From assembly GCA_037355855.1 (NCBI GenBank), contig CM074763.1, positions 2,976,001 through 3,040,000 of the forward strand: a DNA stretch of 64,000 bases, read 5' to 3'. The notes under the pieces were generated by a model. It did not search any database, was not told the origin of the DNA, and saw only the letters and a program-made list of their open reading frames with translations. The position numbers were made by a program, and so were the translations under genes. Positions 1 through 10,564 of this stretch are shown piece after piece (positions within the stretch are counted from its first letter, which is position 1; each line of letters starts with the position of its first letter). The stretch comes from Pseudo-nitzschia pungens. Its lineage: Eukaryota; Bacillariophyta; Bacillariophyceae; Bacillariales; Bacillariaceae.

Positions 1-1480
1 GTCTAATAATAATATACGTATTTAAATAACTTAGGTACGTCTAAAATTCATATGTTCCCTTGAGTATACTTCATTGAGTATTTGCAACAACAAAAGCACC
101 TCTGAAGTCTACAAAACTTGAAAGAGGAGAGTAAGAGCTTTCTTATAAGCCATACTTGTTGCTATTGGATCAATACTTTATAAGTTAGGATTACTCCAAA
201 AAGAAAATGCGATATATTGCCAATTTTGGGCACTGCCACCACTAGACTATACATTGGTTTGATTCTGAGAATATTACTGATTCTCCAGGTCCTTACTAAA
301 TGCCTTTGTTCTTTGTCTACCATTGACAAATTTGGTCAGGTAATGACTTCTTCTCCTTGGGTCACCCAAGGGGAAGGGGCCATCGAGTGGCATAATTGTT
401 TTCTTTTAAAGGGCATCCTGTGACTAATAGAATCAAAAACCAGTTGGTTGGCAGCAGATCATATGGGGCGTCCACTGGCAGTCATGTAGACAGGTTGTCG
501 CATTGGATTGTATGGTTCCAGGAAATCAATCAGGCATTCCAGCAAGACTGGATCCTCTTGTAACATGCTACCGTATGTTACTCTACGAGGGCTCTAAATG
601 ATCCTAGAGTGTTACACCTCTTCCAAATGGGGCGTCCACCAGCAGTCATGTAGACAGGTGGTCTCACTGGAGATCATTGGCAATCATGGTCATTGACAAT
701 CTATTGACATTCTCTGATGATAATTCTTTCGGCGTCTTCAACATATTTGGTTCCAAATATGGTTCCAAATGTTCAGGTGTCCAAAATACAAGTCATAGGT
801 GCATTGAATTTCATTGGTTCTTTGTCAATTGATTTGGTTCCATCCACAGAAAATTTTTGAATCCTGTTAAAACAGGGCATTCAATCATTGCTCTCCCATG
901 TCTATCTAGCCCCTCCCCACCAGACTGAGGCACCATGGTGCCACCATGATGCTCAGCTGCTTGGATTAGGAGTCTCCTCCTAGTGGTGGGTGTAGAAGCT
1001 CTGGTCATTTCAGCAGGTCTGGGAGAGGGCTCCCCATTTACATCAGTATGAAGATATCCAAGATGATGCTATAGACTGTGCTAAGGCTCCTGTGTAGGGA
1101 AGTGTACTGGGGCTACATGAAGTAGCATCCGGTAGCTATCTACAAGGTGCTAAGCTGAGAGCTAGGGCTTGTCACAGGGCTGTGTGCTACATGCTTAGCA
1201 ACAGGCTTAGCAACAGGCTTAGCATACAGGCTTAGCAACAGGCTTATTACAAGGTGCTATGGGGTGCTAATCTCCAGGATACCAGGGTCATCATGTAGGA
1301 TTTGTACCAGTCACACGAGCCCCGGGTGTAGCACCGACAATAGCACACAATAGCTTGGAGCTACAAGGTTAAGGTTGCTACCGTTACGAGATAGTTGGTA
1401 TGTACTATGCTACCATACTATGCTACCGTTGGGGTAGGGTCATTGTGTACAATACGTACTACAACCAGGCGCCTGACCCA
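1..1480. other. Gene-free repetitive DNA
   Basis: I see no gene here. Short open frames lack recognisable domains. From about 1080 to 1380 the sequence (GTGCTAAGG...CTACA blocks, GTAGGATTTGTACCAG) is an inverted relative of the blocks at 4035-4320 and 18650-18800 and a direct relative of 18880-19010, so it belongs to a dispersed repeat family. A short tandem of CTTAGCAACAGG lies at 1195-1250. Confidence 0.6.
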
Positions 1481-1487
1481 AACAGTT

Positions 1488-1636
1488 ATTAAGCGAGCTA
1501 GCGCTAATACCAGCTAGCGCAAGCGAGCTAGCGCAAGCGAGCTAGCGCAAGCGAGCTAGCGCAAGCGAGCTAGCGCAAGCAAGCTAGCGCAAGCGAGCTA
1601 GCGCAAGCCAGCTAGCGCAAGCGAGCTAGCGCTCGC
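1488..1636. repeat. 14-bp tandem repeat (GAGCTAGCGCAAGC)
   Basis: About ten head-to-tail copies of a 14-bp unit, with scattered single-base variants such as AAGCTAGC and CAGCTAGC. Each unit contains the palindrome GCTAGC. No coding frame of interest overlaps it. Confidence 0.9.
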
Positions 1637-1950
1637 TAAACGCTACTCCGAATGCTACCCTGTAGACTACGGTACTGAACCCACAGAGCTGTACACTCCT
1701 GTACAGCGCTGTACAGTGCTAAGTGATACAATACAGCAAAACTGTCACACTACAGAGCTGAGCACTTTGCTCAGCTCCCTCCACTATTCATGATTTTATC
1801 CCTTTAAATTAAGACACCTATCAAGCCCTCCCCTTTCAATGATTCCGATGCACCTCTAGGAGAGTATCTTGTAGTAACTAAGTGTTTGCAATAGCGTTCG
1901 AACGGTATCCTCTGTAGTCTCACTATTTGCCAGGACTCTGTCCTATACTG

Positions 1951-2515
1951 GAACATTATGGAAAAAAGTGTTTTTGAGAAAATTTCCATATTCATGCGCG
2001 TTGCGCGCAATAAAATTGATGTAATTTTTAACGGCTGTTTTTTGTTGAATATCCACTTTAACGGCTGTACGAGTACGCAGAGTGTCCTCAAAACTGTCCT
2101 CAAAAAACTGTCCTCAAAACGTGTCCTCAAAAAGTGTCCTCAACGATTTTGTCCTCAACAGACTGTCCTCAACCATTATGTCCTCAAAAATTATGTCCTC
2201 AACATTTTGTCCTCAACCTCAACGTTGAAGTCATAGAGGTTGAGGACAAAACGTTGAGGACATAATTTTTGAGGACATAATGGTTGAGGACAGTCTGTTG
2301 AGGACAAAATCGTTGAGGACACTTTTTGAGGACAATCGTTTTTTGAGGACAAAGATGACGGTTTAAGACCGTTAAATTATGGTTGCTCTTCCTTTAATTT
2401 TTAAAAATATAGAAGAGGCGTTCTTATTGCCCTCAGATTTTTTTGAGAGTAGTCCCGCGCACAATGCGCATGAAAATGGAAATTTTCCAGAAATGTTTTT
2501 TTTCCCATAATGTTC
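1951..2515. mobile_element. MITE-like foldback element, copy 1
   Basis: A 565-bp element. Its ends match as inverted repeats starting GAACATTATGG, followed by an A/T-rich stretch with TTTCCAT. It is flanked on both sides by CTG (1948-1950 and 2516-2518), consistent with a 3-bp target duplication. The interior is a near-perfect palindrome built from repeated TGTCCTCAA then TTGAGGACA units (about 2087-2350), so one strand could fold into a long hairpin. It has no coding capacity of its own. The 3-bp CWG flank is known for some Harbinger elements, which suggests mobilisation by such a transposase. That link is inference. Confidence 0.75.
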
Positions 2516-2518
2516 CTG

Positions 2519-3086
2519 TTGTTATTGCTATACCCTCTTTTGCTGACAAGCGAATATCATTACATCAGGGATGTCACAATGTCAGCTGCAGCATTATTAC
2601 AGCTGATATTTTTTACATCCAAGTGATGGCATGGATGCCAGTGGTGATCAACCAACTGTTTTTCTTGATGCGCCCTATATGCCAGCGTCCTGGCTTTTGT
2701 AGATGTGGTCAAGCGGTGGGTCTGATAAACTGCATTGATATTTGCCCATTGGCAGCCAATTAGGGAGCAAATAACTGTGGTGAAATTGTTAGTATACAAA
2801 GTGCTGGCAAACAGTGAGTCTACAAGATATACAGTCCATGTTCTATTGCATACAGTTGGATACAGTGTATCTACTTCCCTAGAGGTACATAAGATTGATC
2901 GTGTTTGGAGGGCATGATGGTGTTTTATCTTAGAGACTTGCTGTCTTGTATCATAAGAGCAGTACTGCAATGCTGTAGACTGTACATAGTGGCGTTTGGT
3001 ATCTTTGGCGCTGTATTGTAGTGCTGTATTGTAGGTGTATCATAGTGCTGGATTGTATGCTTGCTGGTGTTGGGCAAGACACAGGA
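2519..3086. other. Spacer between the two inverted MITEs
   Basis: Non-coding spacer of about 570 bp. It contains a block (GTATTTGCCCATTGGCA-like, then CTGGCAAACAGTGAGTCTAC, about 2740-2825) that recurs in direct orientation at about 4320-4425. This marks it as part of a dispersed repeat that was present before the MITEs inserted. No gene was recognised. Confidence 0.5.
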
Positions 3087-3089
3087 CAG

Positions 3090-3696
3090 GACCATTATGG
3101 AAAAAAAACTTTTCTGGAAAATTTCCATTTTCATGCGCATTGTGCTGTGCGCGCGACTACTCTCAAAAAAATCTTAGGGCAATAACGGCTCTTCTATATT
3201 TTTAATAATTATAGAAGAGCGACCATAATTTAACGGTCCTCAAAATGATTGTCCTCAAAACGCGTCCTCAATGATTTTGTCCTCAACAATCTGTCCTCAA
3301 CCATTATGTCCTCAACATTTTGTCCTCAACCTCTATGACTTCAACGTTGAGGTTGAGGACAAAATGTTGAGGACAAAACATTGAGGACATAATTGTTGAG
3401 GACATAATGGTTGAGGACAGACTGTTGAGGACAAAATTGTTGAGGACACATTTTGAGGACACGTTTTGAGGAAAGTTTTGAGGACAGTTTTGAGGACAGC
3501 AGTTTTGAGGACAGTTTTGAGGACAGTTTTGAGGACAGTTTTGAGGACAGTTTTGAGGACACTCTAAGTACTCGTACAGTCGTTAAATTGGATATTTAAC
3601 AAAAAACAGCCGTTAAAAAGTACATCAATTTTATTGCGCGCAAAACGCGCATGAATATGGAAATTTTTCTCAAAAAAACTTTTTTCCATAATGTTC
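3090..3696. mobile_element. MITE-like foldback element, copy 2 (inverted)
   Basis: A 607-bp relative of the element at 1951-2515, in opposite orientation. Its left end reads GACCATTATGG and its right end CCATAATGTTC. The interior again holds TGTCCTCAA units followed by a longer run of TTGAGGACA units. It is flanked by CAG on the left (3087-3089) and CTG on the right (3697-3699), both CWG. The TTGAGGACAG run opens a low-complexity frame that I do not regard as a gene. Confidence 0.75.
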
Positions 3697-4034
3697 CTGG
3701 ACTCTCTGTGCACTGTCCTAACCCTACATACCCCTATTACATAGGGATCCCACCCTGATTAGGGTTTGGGTTAGTGACTAGCTAGCTACTGCGTGCATCA
3801 CACGCATGCGCTATGCCACACATTTGCCTAGAGCTTAGTCAATCCGCCATGGCGCCAGGGCATCCCATAGGATACCGCTAACTACTAACAGCTCGTGTGC
3901 TAACTGCAAGGCCAGGTATCCAGTTCTAGTAGGTATCCGGTTCTAGTTCATATCTTACATGCCAACCATACCCAAAAGTATTTGGATGGTAGCATATCCA
4001 GTATCTTGTATACAGTAGCAACCTTAATCTTGTA

Positions 4035-4560
4035 GCACTATGCTATAGTGTGCTAGCGCTGCTGTGCCGGGGTATCTGTAAATGGTATAAATCCTACACG
4101 AGAACCCAGGTCACTTTGCTGTTAGCACCCCATAGCACCTTGGAATGGACCTGTTGCTAGGTGTGTTGCTAAGCTTGCTACTAAGCCTGCTGCTTAACAC
4201 ACAGCCTAGCATCTTGTAAACGGCCACTCAAGGCTAAGACCTGTAGCCCTGGTACACCAGTTCTCTACACAGGGACCTTAGCATCTTGGAGAGGGAAGTG
4301 AATAATCAATGCAATGTGTTTGTATTTGCCCATTGGCAATAGGGAGCAAATAACTGTGGTAAAACAGCAAACAGCAATAACACACACCAGCGGTGCATGA
4401 AGTGCTGGCAAACAGTGAGTCTACAGTGCAACCTTACTAACTTTGTAGCACTATGCTACAGTGTGCCAGTGCTGCTACAGCCATGGTTTTTGTAACTGGT
4501 ACAAATCCTACATGAGAACCCAGGTTGCTTTGCTGTTAGCACCCCATAGCACCTTGGAAT
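4035..4560. repeat. Direct duplication of a dispersed repeat
   Basis: The block TGTAGCACTATGCTA...GAGAACCCAGG...TTAGCACCCCATAGCACCTTGGAAT occurs at about 4035-4145 and again at about 4450-4560, roughly 415 bp apart. Between the copies lie CTGTAGCCCTGGTAC and CTCTACACAGGGACCTTAGC blocks that recur beyond the right end of element B (18660-18800). No gene was recognised. Confidence 0.65.
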
Positions 4561-4999
4561 AAGGCTGTCAGTAAGGCCGTCAGTAAGGCTGTCAGCAGTA
4601 AGGCTGTTGCTAAGGCTGTTGCTAAGGCTGTTGCTAAGGCTGTTGCTAAGGCTGTTGCTGATTCTGTTGCTAAGGTTGTTGCTAAGGTTGTTGCTGAGCC
4701 TGTTGCTAAGGTTGTTGCTAAGGTTGTTGCTAAGGTTGTTGCTGAGCCTGTTGCTAAGGCTGTTGCTGAGCCTGTTGCTAAGGTTGTTGCTGAGCCTGTT
4801 GCTAAGGTTGTTGCTGAGCCTGTTGCTAAGGTTGTTGCTGAGCCTGTTGCTGAGCCTGTTGCTGAGCCTGTTGCTGAGCCTGTTGCTGAGCCTCCTGTTG
4901 CTGAGCCTGTTGCTGAGCCTGTTGCTGAGCCTGTTGCTGAGCCTGTTGCTGAGCCTGTTGCTGAGCCTGTTGCTGAGCCTGTTGCTAAGGCTGTTGCTT
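4560..4999. repeat. 12-bp minisatellite (GTTGCTAAGGCT / GTTGCTGAGCCT)
   Basis: About 36 head-to-tail copies of a 12-bp unit alternating between GTTGCTAAGGCT, GTTGCTAAGGTT and GTTGCTGAGCCT. Because 12 is a multiple of three, it opens long leucine/serine-rich frames on both strands. These are products of the repeat. The array ends a few bases before the left terminus of element B. Confidence 0.9.
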
Positions 5000-5012
5000 A
5001 GCACACAGCCTA

Positions 5013-5036
5013 CGTCCGAAAACTGGTTCGCGACCC
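5013..5036. repeat. Left terminal inverted repeat of element B
   Basis: The 24 bases match the reverse complement of 18603-18626 perfectly. They are followed by a run of CGCGACCCATCG-type subterminal repeats (5030-5095), a pattern typical of transposase-binding subterminal regions in CACTA-type elements. Confidence 0.85.
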
Positions 5037-5229
5037 ATCGCGACCCATCGCGACCCGATCGCAACCCAATCGCGACTTTTCTCAGAAAAACGCGACCACA
5101 ATTTTTTATTTCACAACCTTTTTTCCACTATTCTCAACCTTATTCCTTTTTTTTCTCCATCTCTGCATCGGTTTCTGGAAAATGTTCTGATCTAGACCCT
5201 GATATTCAGTCCCTCGTCACCTTTTCATT

Positions 5230-5640
5230 CCATTTTACACATTTGACACATTTGACTCAATATAACAAATAATTTTTAATCAGATCATCTTCAATCACAC
5301 AACAGTTACATCGCGCACCGTTGTAAAACTTTTTTTTTAAGTGGTGTCACCTAACATACCGGTACCCCAGCTAAGAATCCTCCCTTCGCATCACAACAAA
5401 CAATTATTTCAATTTATTTTATTTTCACCATGCCGAAAGCTTCCACATTTGACACACTTGACTCAACACAACAAATAATTTTAAATCCAATTTACCTCAA
5501 TCACACCAAAGTGTTACGTCGTGCACCTTTGTGAACTTTTTTTTTCAGTGGTGTCACATCACATACCGGTACCCCAGCTAAGAATCCCGGGACATGGCGT
5601 AAGAATCGTATCACAAAAACACACACCACCATGCCGAAAG
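5230..5640 (+). promoter_or_regulatory. Tandemly duplicated transposase promoter with a decoy ATG
   Basis: A segment of about 200 bp is duplicated head to tail. TTTGACACA...TTGACTCAA, then AGTGGTGTCAC, then CATACCGGTACCCCAGCT, then CACCATGCCGAAAGC occurs with ATG at 5430 and again with ATG at 5631. The upstream ATG begins with the same codons (MPKAS) but reaches a stop after 34 codons, whereas the downstream ATG opens the transposase. The first copy therefore looks like a duplicated promoter and start region that has become an upstream open reading frame. Confidence 0.75.
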
Positions 5641-8600
5641 CTTCCTTGTCGAAAGCGTCGTCGGACCCAAGGCACTTTGCCAATGAGCCCAGAATACCCA
5701 AGACATTCCATTGTCGCAACTGCATTGCCTCCGGAAGAAGGAGAAAATCACAGCAATCCTTCAAGGGATACAAACAAGAATCGAGCCACTTTCACACCTA
5801 CCGATACGTATCTCAAGGCCTCTCCAGGCATCTCTATTCCAACAATGATTGCCGAACTTATTATGTTAAGAACGATCTTATGGATTTTATTTCTTCTGCG
5901 AAAGCCGAAGTCACCCTCCCTTTGGTCCGACACACACCATCACAGTATGGACTGACAATGACACAGAATGGACCACAAATCCCCCCCTCCCTTGCCGAAA
6001 CGAACACCGCCGCAACAACTTCTATCCATACCTCACTCAATCCTCAAGTGATCGCCAATGTACTCATCCCACCCATGGACAGACAGGCAATCGAATCGCA
6101 TATGGCTGAAAATGAGGAACAAATGAATGCAATCGATTCCGATGTTGATGTACCTGACAATTTTGATGCCAGTTCTGACACCGAAATATCTGATTCCGAA
6201 ATCATGAAAAGCACCACCATTTCCATAAACGAAAGAGAGGAAACATTCCGGAATCGCACTCTGTTCCCACCCCGTCCGGAACTTATTGCTGAAATCAACC
6301 TCCTCAACATTATATCACAACACAAGCTACCTCTTTCCACTTATCAAACCATTTTCAACTGGGCGAAAGACAGCTACAATCTTCCCGGTTTTGATTTCAA
6401 GGTTACACCAACAAGAAAACGTGACGCAATTTTCCAAGAAATAAAAAAAAATCTTGGCATATCTTCCGAACCAAAATTTGAGCCCAAAATTGTGAATTGG
6501 CTTCCCGACAACAAACCCTCCCAAATCTACGTCCGCTCTTTTCTGGATGCTTTGTATTCCCTTCTGTCGAACCCAGATTTAATGATGGAAGAAAATTTGT
6601 CATTCCCCAACAGCAATACCCCCTTGTCACCAGAGCATTTCCCGGTTCGAACTGATTCTTGTCCTATCACTGAGTTGCACCACGGATCATGGTGGTCGGA
6701 TTCCTGGAGATCCCTCTGCATAGAAGAAAATTCTGAAATCCTTGTTCCCATCATTTTTTACATGGATGGAATTAGCTTGGATGCGCACGGAAGACTATCA
6801 CTGACTCCACTCAACATGACCCTAGGCATATTCAACATCGAAACCAGGAAAAGGCCGGAAGCATGGACAACAATCTATTTTCATCCTGACTCAGATTTGG
6901 AGAGCATCCACCATTCAAGAAAACCATCTCCAAAAGAATCAATCCAAAACCTGCACAATGCCCTAGAAGTGGCGCTCCGATCTTTCAAAGAAGCATGCGA
7001 GTCCACCCAGGAAGGCATCCAATGGGATTTTCTCCCTTATGCCGGCCAATTGTGGCAAGTCAAAATGAAATTTGCAATAGCCTATGTCATCGGTGACACA
7101 GAACTGCATGATAAATTATGTGGCAAATATGGTTCCCGGTCGGGTGGTGTACAAAAGCTTTGCCGTCACTGTAACTGTTCCACCAAGGACATAAATATTC
7201 CATCAGCACAACAAACAGCCTCTCTTTGGGTCCCATCAGATTTTCATACATTTCCAGACTCAGATGCCACCACGACCAAGGAATATTTCAACAATATTTC
7301 TCACCACCAAATCAGAAATGCATTCCACAGTCTCAACTTTGGTACCAATGTAAACAACATCCACCTAGCCACGCCCGGTGAATGCCTCCACATGCACCAG
7401 CTCGGGTGTGCCAAACGAGAGGTAGAATCCCTGGAGCAACTGATGAAGGGTTCAATACCATGCCCGTATGCTGATCACCTAAAGACCGGTGTTTCCACAG
7501 TAAATACAATTGGGCATGTCTCTCAAAAATATGGAGCCCTTCTCTCAAGGCAGTCGGATCGCGACTTTCCCAGAACTAAATTCAGCTCCAATCTTCTATC
7601 TGTCACTAAAAAAGAGGGGCACGATTACAGTGGTATGCTGATTTCGATTCTTCTAACATTGGTTTCTGAATCCGGCATTGCAATTTTGAGGGACAACTCA
7701 TTTGTGAAGAAGCACATTGATGTTATCGAACAAATCATCTCTATGGAAGAATTTCTCAAACACGGCCGTCCTACCACAAAGTGCATCAAAAATCTTCCCA
7801 AAACCATTATTCATTTCCTCAACACTATCAATGGCACCTGCCTTAGGAAGGGAATGGGAACAAAACTTATCAAAAATCACCTCTACTTTCACATTCCGAA
7901 GTACATCAGTCTGTGGGGTCCAACATTAGGTTTCGATTCTGCATACAGTGAAAGTCACCACAAGACTGAAATAAAAGCACCGTCCAAAAATACTCAACAA
8001 AATGCCGCAACCTTAGTCCATCAGACAACCCGTCGGAAAGAAGAAGCATCTCTCCTTCGACTCGCAACCTCTCATTACAAGTTGAAGAAAGTGGGTGGTG
8101 ATCCTAAAGTCATTTCCCCCCGTCCTACACAGTATGGTGCCCGTTTCACCATTTTTCTGGATGGAACCAAAAGTTCGATGAGATGGATCAGACAACGGAA
8201 CTACAACAAACCATTTCATTCATCAATTGTACTAGATTTTGTTTGCTACTCTGTCCTTCCTTTGCTCAACGACACATCCAGCATATTTGGGTTCACCGAA
8301 CACAACAGATGGGATTCTGTGAATCGCGTCAACTACCTGTTCCGATGTCACCCCTCATACAGGTCTGATTCAGGCCAAGTTAACAGTGTATGGTTTGACT
8401 GGGCAATGTTTGCAGTCGACGATAACACTGAAATCCCCTGTCAAATGCTGTGTTTTCTGCACGTGACAGATTTGAAACAACCCACATCGGCTGTGAATGG
8501 ATACAATGTCGATTCCGATGGCATCTACGCGGTTGTCAGAAAGTTTAGAGAAGATCCAATGTCTACATCATCTCACTTTGTAAAAAGTGGCTATCTCGAC

Positions 8601-8840
8601 AATACTTTATATTTATTTAACACTGACACTATTCTTTCGGAACTGGCAGTTGTTCCTGAACTGGACGAGAATGCAGAACCAATAAACAATGGTCGGTGGT
8701 TGGTTGTTCACAATCGATTGCAATGGCTCGCATTCTTTGAAAAGAGAAATAATTCTATGACATATACTACCTACGAGAGCCTCTACTCCTCTTGTCCTGT
8801 ACAACGAGAGGAATCAGACAGCACCGGCATTGCTGAATGA
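5631..8840 (+). CDS. Plavaka/TNP2-like (CACTA superfamily) transposase
   Basis: A 1069-residue uninterrupted protein, the only obvious transposase in element B and presumably the enzyme that moves it. I recognise the central block at about residues 350-430, with an ELHHGSWW motif, then VPIIFYMDG and a TLGIFNIE...RPEAW stretch. This resembles the core of Plavaka/TNP2-type transposases of fungi and heterokonts, where the aspartate of the Y-x-D motif is a candidate catalytic residue. A CRHCNC cysteine/histidine cluster (about residue 510) and a GECLHMHQLG motif (about 585) follow, also typical of that group. The start at 5631 sits in a good context (CCACCATG); the duplicated upstream ATG is closed after 34 codons. 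The frame is intact, so the element may be young or active. Family assignment is by motif recall and was not verified by alignment. Confidence 0.7.
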   Translation: MPKASLSKASSDPRHFANEPRIPKTFHCRNCIASGRRRKSQQSFKGYKQESSHFHTYRYVSQGLSRHLYSNNDCRTYYVKNDLMDFISSAKAEVTLPLVRHTPSQYGLTMTQNGPQIPPSLAETNTAATTSIHTSLNPQVIANVLIPPMDRQAIESHMAENEEQMNAIDSDVDVPDNFDASSDTEISDSEIMKSTTISINEREETFRNRTLFPPRPELIAEINLLNIISQHKLPLSTYQTIFNWAKDSYNLPGFDFKVTPTRKRDAIFQEIKKNLGISSEPKFEPKIVNWLPDNKPSQIYVRSFLDALYSLLSNPDLMMEENLSFPNSNTPLSPEHFPVRTDSCPITELHHGSWWSDSWRSLCIEENSEILVPIIFYMDGISLDAHGRLSLTPLNMTLGIFNIETRKRPEAWTTIYFHPDSDLESIHHSRKPSPKESIQNLHNALEVALRSFKEACESTQEGIQWDFLPYAGQLWQVKMKFAIAYVIGDTELHDKLCGKYGSRSGGVQKLCRHCNCSTKDINIPSAQQTASLWVPSDFHTFPDSDATTTKEYFNNISHHQIRNAFHSLNFGTNVNNIHLATPGECLHMHQLGCAKREVESLEQLMKGSIPCPYADHLKTGVSTVNTIGHVSQKYGALLSRQSDRDFPRTKFSSNLLSVTKKEGHDYSGMLISILLTLVSESGIAILRDNSFVKKHIDVIEQIISMEEFLKHGRPTTKCIKNLPKTIIHFLNTINGTCLRKGMGTKLIKNHLYFHIPKYISLWGPTLGFDSAYSESHHKTEIKAPSKNTQQNAATLVHQTTRRKEEASLLRLATSHYKLKKVGGDPKVISPRPTQYGARFTIFLDGTKSSMRWIRQRNYNKPFHSSIVLDFVCYSVLPLLNDTSSIFGFTEHNRWDSVNRVNYLFRCHPSYRSDSGQVNSVWFDWAMFAVDDNTEIPCQMLCFLHVTDLKQPTSAVNGYNVDSDGIYAVVRKFREDPMSTSSHFVKSGYLDNTLYLFNTDTILSELAVVPELDENAEPINNGRWLVVHNRLQWLAFFEKRNNSMTYTTYESLYSSCPVQREESDSTGIAE

Positions 8841-8889
8841 ACCATTCTACACTAGGCAGGTAACTAAACAATATAAAATCTTTGTATCA

Positions 8890-9500
8890 TTTGCTTCCGT
8901 CGTGATTGAAATCGATTGTCTTCGTCGTCATTAAACTCGTCGTCGCTCTTCAATTCGATTGTCTTCGTCGTCATTGAAATCGTCGTTGCTCTTCGCTACG
9001 ATTGCCTTTCGCTTCGTCGTCCTTCCTAAAATCGTCGTGGCTCTTCGCTCTGATAACCTTCCTCTTCGTCCTTGAAATCGTCGTCGCTCTTCGATTTGAT
9101 TGTCTTCGTCGTCCTAGAAATCGTCGTTGCTTTTCGCTCCGATGGTCTTCCTCTTCGTCTAGCCTTTCTCTTTGTCGTCCTCTCTGAAATCGTCGTTGCT
9201 TTTCGCTCTGATGGCCTTCCTCTTCGTCTAGCCTTTCTCTTCGTCGTCCTTCCTAAAATCGTCGTTGCTTTTCGCTCTGATAGCCTTTCTCTTCGTCCTT
9301 GAAATCGTCGTCGCTCTTCGATTTGATTGTCTTCGTCGTCCTAGAAATCGTCGTTGCTTTTCGCTCCAATGGCCTTCCTCTTCGTCTAGCCTTTCTCTTC
9401 GTCGTCCTCCCTAAAGTCGTCGTTGCTCTTCGCTTCGATTGTCTTCGAAGTCGTCGTTGCTCCTCGCTTCGATCGTCTTCGTTTTCGAGTTGGTCCAGTG
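8890..9500. repeat. GTCGTCG-rich tandem repeat, left block
   Basis: Degenerate tandem units of roughly 40-50 bp of the form TCGTCGTTGCTCTTCGCT(C)...GATTGTCTTCGTCGTCC. The same unit recurs in the same orientation at 10570-10995, so the two blocks bracket the gene at 9386-10561. All frames through it are biased to Arg/Ser/Asp and should not be read as independent genes. Confidence 0.85.
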
Positions 9501-10561
9501 TATACTCCACTGCTGCCCCCAGAACGACTCCTTTCTATGTGGTTAGTTCTCGTCATTTTCTGAACTTCCAGAAACAACGATCGAACCTCCTTCTGCTTCA
9601 TTTGAAGAGCATCACTTCCATGATAGAACCGAGCCAAAAGCAGGTTCTGTTTCTGTCCCAATTTAGGTGATCCAGAAAAACTTCCAACAATGATGGTAAC
9701 GTCACATTCTTCTCCACGATCCTGAACTGAGAACACCCTGGAATTGCTGAGTGATGCCGCTGTATATTCCGGAACTTCATTGATGCCTTTGGTACACTGG
9801 GAACCATGTACTACGATGAGTTGCACCCTGTACATTCTTTTTTTATTTGGATTGGCAATCCCGGGACACATGACATTCACCACACTTGTTTTCACCGTGT
9901 CGGAATTGTTGGTAAGTTTGATGGGTCTAACATCCATTGCTGCAGCTTCTCTAGCAAGATTGTACCCCACGACAAAATGTTTCACTCCAGCAAGGTTTGG
10001 CTCCTTCCCGAATCCATGGCAATCAATGACATTCTCCGAGATAAGAGGGGTGTCGATTATCACATTGTACTCTGGTAACACGATGTAACCATCAAACCTA
10101 AGTTGCACTTGTCTGCATTCCACATGAATGAAATGACGATGGGACCTCAGTACCTCCTCTCTTTGATCAACAAAAATACAGCCGTGACAAACTGATACCT
10201 CTCTCCGGTTATCAATCAAAGCATTTTTCATTTGTTTGATCCCATCAGGCAGATCGACGCTGCTACCGCCTGTCCTTTTTTCTATGAGTCTAAAAATAGA
10301 CTGCAAGCATTTTCTGCAAGAAAATGTGTTACACCTTGTGCAAACAATTCCATCAGAGGTGCGTCGACAGTTCTTAGTGCCCTTCTTCCCCCTTGTACTT
10401 GCCTGCGTCAACGTCGCTATGCGACCCAAATTGCACCGGCACGAATTGTCCTTACTTTTCTGCTCGTCCTTTCTCCTCAACCTCTCCTGCCTTATCTCCT
10501 TGTTTTCAACAAGGTCGGTCCCAATTTTTTTGTTCCTCTTGGAAGATGTGGATCGTGTCAT
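9386..10561 (-). CDS. Uncharacterised cysteine-rich element-B protein
   Basis: A 391-residue protein read from the ATG at 10561. The open frame continues upstream through a tandem repeat, but that extension is only repeat-encoded R/D/S sequence, so I prefer the internal start. Residues 1-60 are strongly basic. A zinc-finger-like cysteine block follows, including SCRCN, VCTRCNTFSCRKC and later VCHGC, with spacings of the C-x2-C type. The C-terminal half contains a conserved-looking alpha/beta stretch (NVIIDTPLISENVIDCHGFG, YRVQLIVVHG, CDVTIIVGSF). The last 40 or so residues run into the downstream repeat block and may not be native. I do not recognise the family. Its position in the element suggests a DNA-binding accessory factor, which is inference. 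Confidence 0.55.
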   Translation of the reverse strand: MTRSTSSKRNKKIGTDLVENKEIRQERLRRKDEQKSKDNSCRCNLGRIATLTQASTRGKKGTKNCRRTSDGIVCTRCNTFSCRKCLQSIFRLIEKRTGGSSVDLPDGIKQMKNALIDNRREVSVCHGCIFVDQREEVLRSHRHFIHVECRQVQLRFDGYIVLPEYNVIIDTPLISENVIDCHGFGKEPNLAGVKHFVVGYNLAREAAAMDVRPIKLTNNSDTVKTSVVNVMCPGIANPNKKRMYRVQLIVVHGSQCTKGINEVPEYTAASLSNSRVFSVQDRGEECDVTIIVGSFSGSPKLGQKQNLLLARFYHGSDALQMKQKEVRSLFLEVQKMTRTNHIERSRSGGSSGVYTGPTRKRRRSKRGATTTSKTIEAKSNDDFREDDEEKG

Positions 10562-10564
10562 TAT

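Noticed and set aside
4456..5272. Leucine-rich and serine/asparagine-rich open frames on both strands
   Set aside because: Both are translations of a 12-bp minisatellite. No start context or non-repeat domain is present.
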